Positions 31,686-35,236 of a stretch of 35,236 nucleotides of DNA are shown here, piece after piece (the first letter of the stretch is position 1; every line of letters starts with the position of its first letter). The position numbers were made by a program, and so were the translations under genes. The stretch comes from Mucilaginibacter xinganensis (GTDB taxonomy: Bacteria > Bacteroidota > Bacteroidia > Sphingobacteriales > Sphingobacteriaceae), in the NCBI GenBank assembly GCA_026225055.1, contig JAMFSA010000050.1:1-35236 (forward strand), given 5' to 3'. Under the pieces are notes generated by a model, which saw only the letters and a program-made list of their open reading frames with translations, did not search any database and was not told the DNA's origin.

Positions 31686-34600
31686 TTAAAAACTTACATT
31701 TAAGTTAAACCCATAGGTACGGCTGGTTGGCGAACCACCGCTATCATAACCAAAACCGGTACCTATACTGTCAGATGCTTCCGGATCGAACGTAGGCAGG
31801 TCCTTCCTGATGTAGAAAAGGTTACGCCCGATAAGTGAGAAAGTAGCTGACCTGATAAAGGTATTACGCAGTATGCTCTTTGGGATTTTATAGGCTAACG
31901 ATACCTGGCGGAATTTAATAAAGGTACGGCTGAAGATATTTGATTCATTGATGATCTTATCAGCATTGCCGTTATCATTAAACTGGATGTACGAGCTGTA
32001 AGGCAATGTATTTTTTACATATACCGGTGCAGATGCAGTACCCGTGTTAATTACGCCGTTAGGTATGTAAGTACCATCGCGGCCCAAAAGTGAAGCTTTT
32101 GAATTACCGAAATAGTTTGTCCATACCGCGTCGGCTTCATAAACCTGGCCGCCGAATTGACCATCGATCAGGAAGCTGAAAGAGAAATCTTTATAGGTAA
32201 ATGTATTAGTAATACCGCCCGACCAATCAGGGTTGGCTGTACCCAGGTAATTATCACCGCTATTTTTTGCGATGATAACAGAGTTAGGTGTACCGGCGTC
32301 GCCGGTTTGGGAATTCTCAGGCTGATAAACTATCTGCCCGTTCGGCGCCCTTTGGTAAGTAGATCCAAATATAGAGCCTAATGGGTAACCTACCCTTGCC
32401 TCGATGTTATAATACAGATCGATACCTGTACCAAGGCCCGGCGCAAGCGCGGTAACCATATTTTTATTTTTAGCTGCATTAATGCTTACATCCCATCCAA
32501 AATCCTTAGTTTTTATAGGCGTGCCCGCTAATAATACTTCAACCCCTTTATCATACATGTTACCTGCATTTACATATACCGAGCTAAAAGTGGTACTGTT
32601 ACTGATAGTTATTGGCAGCAGGAAATTATCCGATTTTTTGTAGTAGTAATCCGCATCAAGTGATAAGCGGTTGCCAAAAAACTTCAACTCAGTACCAATT
32701 TCCGATTCTGTAGTTACCTCGGGCTTTAAGCTTGCCGGTGGCGCAGCATTATTGGTTACTTCGCTTAACGGAATGCCATTTAGTGCACCCTGTGAAGTAA
32801 ATGTAAGATCGGTGCGCTGTGGTGTAGGGTTACTGCCGGTTTGGCCGAAGGCTGCCCTTAATTTACCGAATGATAATATTTTCGGGTCGATGTGCAGCGC
32901 ATCACTAAACACATAGCTTAAGTTAGCTGATGGGTAAGCCAGGTTATTTTTAGAGTTGGATAAGTTTGATGTAAGGGCCGAATACCAGTCGTTACGGCCG
33001 GTAACTTCAAGAAATAAGTAATTCTTATACCCCAGATCAGCCTGTGCAAAAACTGAGTTTGTTTCAGAACGAGGGCTGTGAAGTTCCGTAGGCAAATTCA
33101 CTGTTTTTAAATTGCTGAAATTTAACTGGCTTGGATCGATAAAATCCGAACCGCTCATATTCAATGTATACTGACTCGCATTTTGTGACTCAACCCCTGC
33201 TAAAACAGTCAGTGAGAAATCCTTAAACTTGGTATCGTAATTCAAGGTACCGCGCACGTCGGTTCTTTGCTGCTGATACGTTTGCGTTTGATAAACACCG
33301 CTGTTGTTGGTTACATTATTGGGAAATACCGCAAATACACCATCGGTATTAATATAATCTAAACCTGTAATTACGTTGGCATGTAAATGATCGGTAATAT
33401 CATAAGTAAGGTTAGCCGAAGTTAATACACGGTTTTGAGTTTGGTCATTCTTTACCTTTTCTATCTGCACATAAGGATTGGCAGTATAAGTTGATAAGAA
33501 GTTACCATTAGCATCTTTTGCATCCAATAGCGTAATATCGGTAGTGTTGGCTATACGCGGATAGCTTTGGCCCATTGAGCCACGTCCGTCGCCACGCTCA
33601 AGCGGCGCGTTTAAACGCAGCACTCTCGACAGGTCGACTTTAAAGCTGGTATGAAAACGCTTGCCAAAATCCTGGTTCAGGTTAAATACGGCATTATAGC
33701 GCTCATATCCTTCGCCCGGTGTAGGTGAATCATCACGGGTATCAGAAAGCGATATGCGGTACGAGCCATCATCATAGCCTTTGGTTAAAGCTACGCTGTT
33801 GGTTGATGTGATACCTATCTTATAAAACCTGTCGAAGTTTTCAGCCGCACTTTGCAGTACATATGGCTTTGTTTTACCATCAATATCTAAAAATGGCTGA
33901 CCTTCAATTTTCGCACCCCATGACCATCCCGGAGGGTCGCCAGAGTTATTGCCAAGCCCGCCGTAAAAGAAACTTACGGTATCATCGGCAGCAGTATATA
34001 TTCTGCCATAATAACCGCGGCCATATTCTGTTTGCAGGTTATCATAAGGGATCATTTTTTCAAAAACAGTATTGCTGTTGAAGGTGATACCTACTCCTGC
34101 GCCTTTTTTTCCTTTTTTTGTAGTGATCAGGATAACACCTGCCTGCGCACCGCCGCCATAAAGTGCAGCCGCCGAAGCTCCTTTTAATATACTGATGGTT
34201 TCAATATCATCTGGATTGATAGAGTTTAAGCCATCACCAGGATCAGATCCACCGTACACTTTACCCTCGTCGTCTGTATTTTCACGGGTATTGCTATTAA
34301 TAGGCACACCATCAATAACATATAAAGGCTGGTTTGAGCCCGAGAAAGAAGAATAGCCACGCAGGATAACCCTTGATGAGCCACCATCGCCGTTGGGCGG
34401 GCTTTGAACTACCAAACCTGCTACCTTACCCGCTAAAGCGTTAACAAATGTAGGCTCACGTGTAGTGGATACTTCTTCGCCGCTAACCTGTGTAATAGAG
34501 TAGCCTATGCGTTTTTCTTCTTTTTTTATACCTAATGCCGTTACAACAACCGCATCAAGGCTATTAGAGCTCGGCAATAGTTTTACCACCATTGCACTAC

Positions 34601-35183
34601 CGGCGTTTACCGGTAATTCCTGCGGGGTAAAACCAATGTAGGTAAAAACCAGTATGGCTTTATCATCGGGTACACTAATACTAAAGTCGCCATTAGCGTC
34701 TGATACGGTTGATGCCGCGCCACTTTTCAGCTTTATAGTTACACCGGGTAAGGTCTGATCCTTTTCATCGGTTACTTTACCTTTAATAACAATGGGAGCC
34801 GGTGCCGTACCGGAACTTTTAGCAACCTGGTCTTCCTGCTGCAAAACAATGGTTTTAGCAATTATTTTGTAAGACAAGTCCTGGTTCTGCAGGCACTTGC
34901 TCAATGCTTCGTCAACCGATGCATCTTTTAACTGCACGCTAACACTTTTGTTCGCTACGTCTTTTGAATCGTAGAAAAAAGCATATCCGGTTTGTTTATT
35001 AATTTGTTGCAGTACTTTTTTTAGAGGAGCGTTTATTTCATTTAGATTTATTTTCTGACTAAAACCCCTTGCACTGCATTGCAATAGGGCAACTAATATA
35101 ATCAGAGTCGTCAATTTCATGATCAATGAGATTTTTTTCAGCCATGGTTTATGCATGACCGTAGAAAAAGCATTTAATTTCAT
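31686..35183 (-). CDS. SusC/RagA-family TonB-dependent transporter with STN domain
   Basis: The 1165 residues begin with a hydrophobic export signal ending near ARGFSQK. An STN domain follows (about 45-116, LKKVLQQINKQTGYAFFYD). It is typical of transducers that contact a FecR-like anti-sigma factor. A CarboxypepD-regulatory-like domain (~133-202, GKVTDEKDQTLPGVTI), the linker LDAVVVTALGIKKEEKRIGY and the plug (~212-360) precede the beta-barrel, which ends in GFNLNVSF. It imports glycan oligosaccharides through the outer membrane with TonB energy. The first ATG is used because the frame has no better in-frame upstream start before the window edge. Regulator genes probably lie beyond 35236. 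Confidence 0.95.
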   Translation of the reverse strand: MKLNAFSTVMHKPWLKKISLIMKLTTLIILVALLQCSARGFSQKINLNEINAPLKKVLQQINKQTGYAFFYDSKDVANKSVSVQLKDASVDEALSKCLQNQDLSYKIIAKTIVLQQEDQVAKSSGTAPAPIVIKGKVTDEKDQTLPGVTIKLKSGAASTVSDANGDFSISVPDDKAILVFTYIGFTPQELPVNAGSAMVVKLLPSSNSLDAVVVTALGIKKEEKRIGYSITQVSGEEVSTTREPTFVNALAGKVAGLVVQSPPNGDGGSSRVILRGYSSFSGSNQPLYVIDGVPINSNTRENTDDEGKVYGGSDPGDGLNSINPDDIETISILKGASAAALYGGGAQAGVILITTKKGKKGAGVGITFNSNTVFEKMIPYDNLQTEYGRGYYGRIYTAADDTVSFFYGGLGNNSGDPPGWSWGAKIEGQPFLDIDGKTKPYVLQSAAENFDRFYKIGITSTNSVALTKGYDDGSYRISLSDTRDDSPTPGEGYERYNAVFNLNQDFGKRFHTSFKVDLSRVLRLNAPLERGDGRGSMGQSYPRIANTTDITLLDAKDANGNFLSTYTANPYVQIEKVKNDQTQNRVLTSANLTYDITDHLHANVITGLDYINTDGVFAVFPNNVTNNSGVYQTQTYQQQRTDVRGTLNYDTKFKDFSLTVLAGVESQNASQYTLNMSGSDFIDPSQLNFSNLKTVNLPTELHSPRSETNSVFAQADLGYKNYLFLEVTGRNDWYSALTSNLSNSKNNLAYPSANLSYVFSDALHIDPKILSFGKLRAAFGQTGSNPTPQRTDLTFTSQGALNGIPLSEVTNNAAPPASLKPEVTTESEIGTELKFFGNRLSLDADYYYKKSDNFLLPITISNSTTFSSVYVNAGNMYDKGVEVLLAGTPIKTKDFGWDVSINAAKNKNMVTALAPGLGTGIDLYYNIEARVGYPLGSIFGSTYQRAPNGQIVYQPENSQTGDAGTPNSVIIAKNSGDNYLGTANPDWSGGITNTFTYKDFSFSFLIDGQFGGQVYEADAVWTNYFGNSKASLLGRDGTYIPNGVINTGTASAPVYVKNTLPYSSYIQFNDNGNADKIINESNIFSRTFIKFRQVSLAYKIPKSILRNTFIRSATFSLIGRNLFYIRKDLPTFDPEASDSIGTGFGYDSGGSPTSRTYGFNLNVSF

Positions 35184-35236
35184 ACTTTTGTTGAGTTTGG
35201 GTTAACAGATAGTTAGAGAGACACTAAACTTATTTC

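Overview
The window reads as a chromosomal segment of a Bacteroidota member of the Sphingobacteriaceae (Mucilaginibacter/Pedobacter-like). The reasons are a SusC/SusD pair with glycoside hydrolases, a LytS/LytTR two-component pair, an SMUG2-type glycosylase of the kind described from Pedobacter, PE-ligase-polymerase ordered LigD, -7 boxes matching the Bacteroidota TAnnTTTG consensus, and almost no Shine-Dalgarno sequences. No rRNA, tRNA, prophage, transposase or CRISPR array was seen.

Layout. 1-1006 (+): the end of a fatty-acid/polyketide type operon (ketoacyl synthase tail, acyl carrier protein, phosphopantetheinyl transferase). 1003-4041: an AldB-like aldehyde dehydrogenase with its DUF779 companion on the minus strand, divergent from an AraC-family regulator. 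4101-4979 (-): two related small lipoproteins. 5217-9141 (+): a secreted aspartyl protease with a PDZ domain, an eight-helix membrane protein made of two repeats, and a LytS-type kinase overlapping its LytTR regulator; a 78-aa His-rich orphan lies convergent at 9145-9381. 9458-13908 (+): a DNA-repair-flavoured run (DUF3606 peptide, LigD, SMUG2-like glycosylase, DUF72 protein). 14090-17537 (+): a 48-aa membrane peptide with a strong terminator, a CPA1 Na+/H+ antiporter, an outer-membrane beta-barrel-like protein and a DUF5995 protein. 17590-20483 (-): a TetR regulator, MFS exporter, small membrane protein and isochorismatase-fold protein, probably one regulon.

20603-23907 (+) holds two ArsR/SRPBCC modules: ArsR-SRPBCC, then SRPBCC-ArsR-SRPBCC-SRPBCC. 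Each has a promoter with the same geometry (TTG, 20 nt, TATATTTG) and two 16-18 bp palindromes flanking the -7 box. The palindromes share the form GYAA-N8-TTRC and differ in one symmetric base pair, so the two repressors look like paralogues with diverged operators. The ~720-bp gap between the modules contains a terminator, a ~290-bp MITE-like inverted-repeat element with covarying hairpins, and a separate ~90-nt element that folds into nested stems.

23985-35183 (-) is a polysaccharide utilisation locus: SusC with an STN domain, SusD, a GH20 beta-N-acetylhexosaminidase with a PA14-like end, a GH29 fucosidase with carbohydrate-binding-like modules, and a second GH29 fucosidase. The set fits uptake and trimming of fucosylated, N-acetylhexosamine-containing glycans. 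Its sigma/anti-sigma regulators would lie beyond the right edge of the window.

All calls come from reading motifs and repeats by eye. Family names are from memory of those families, and no database search was run.
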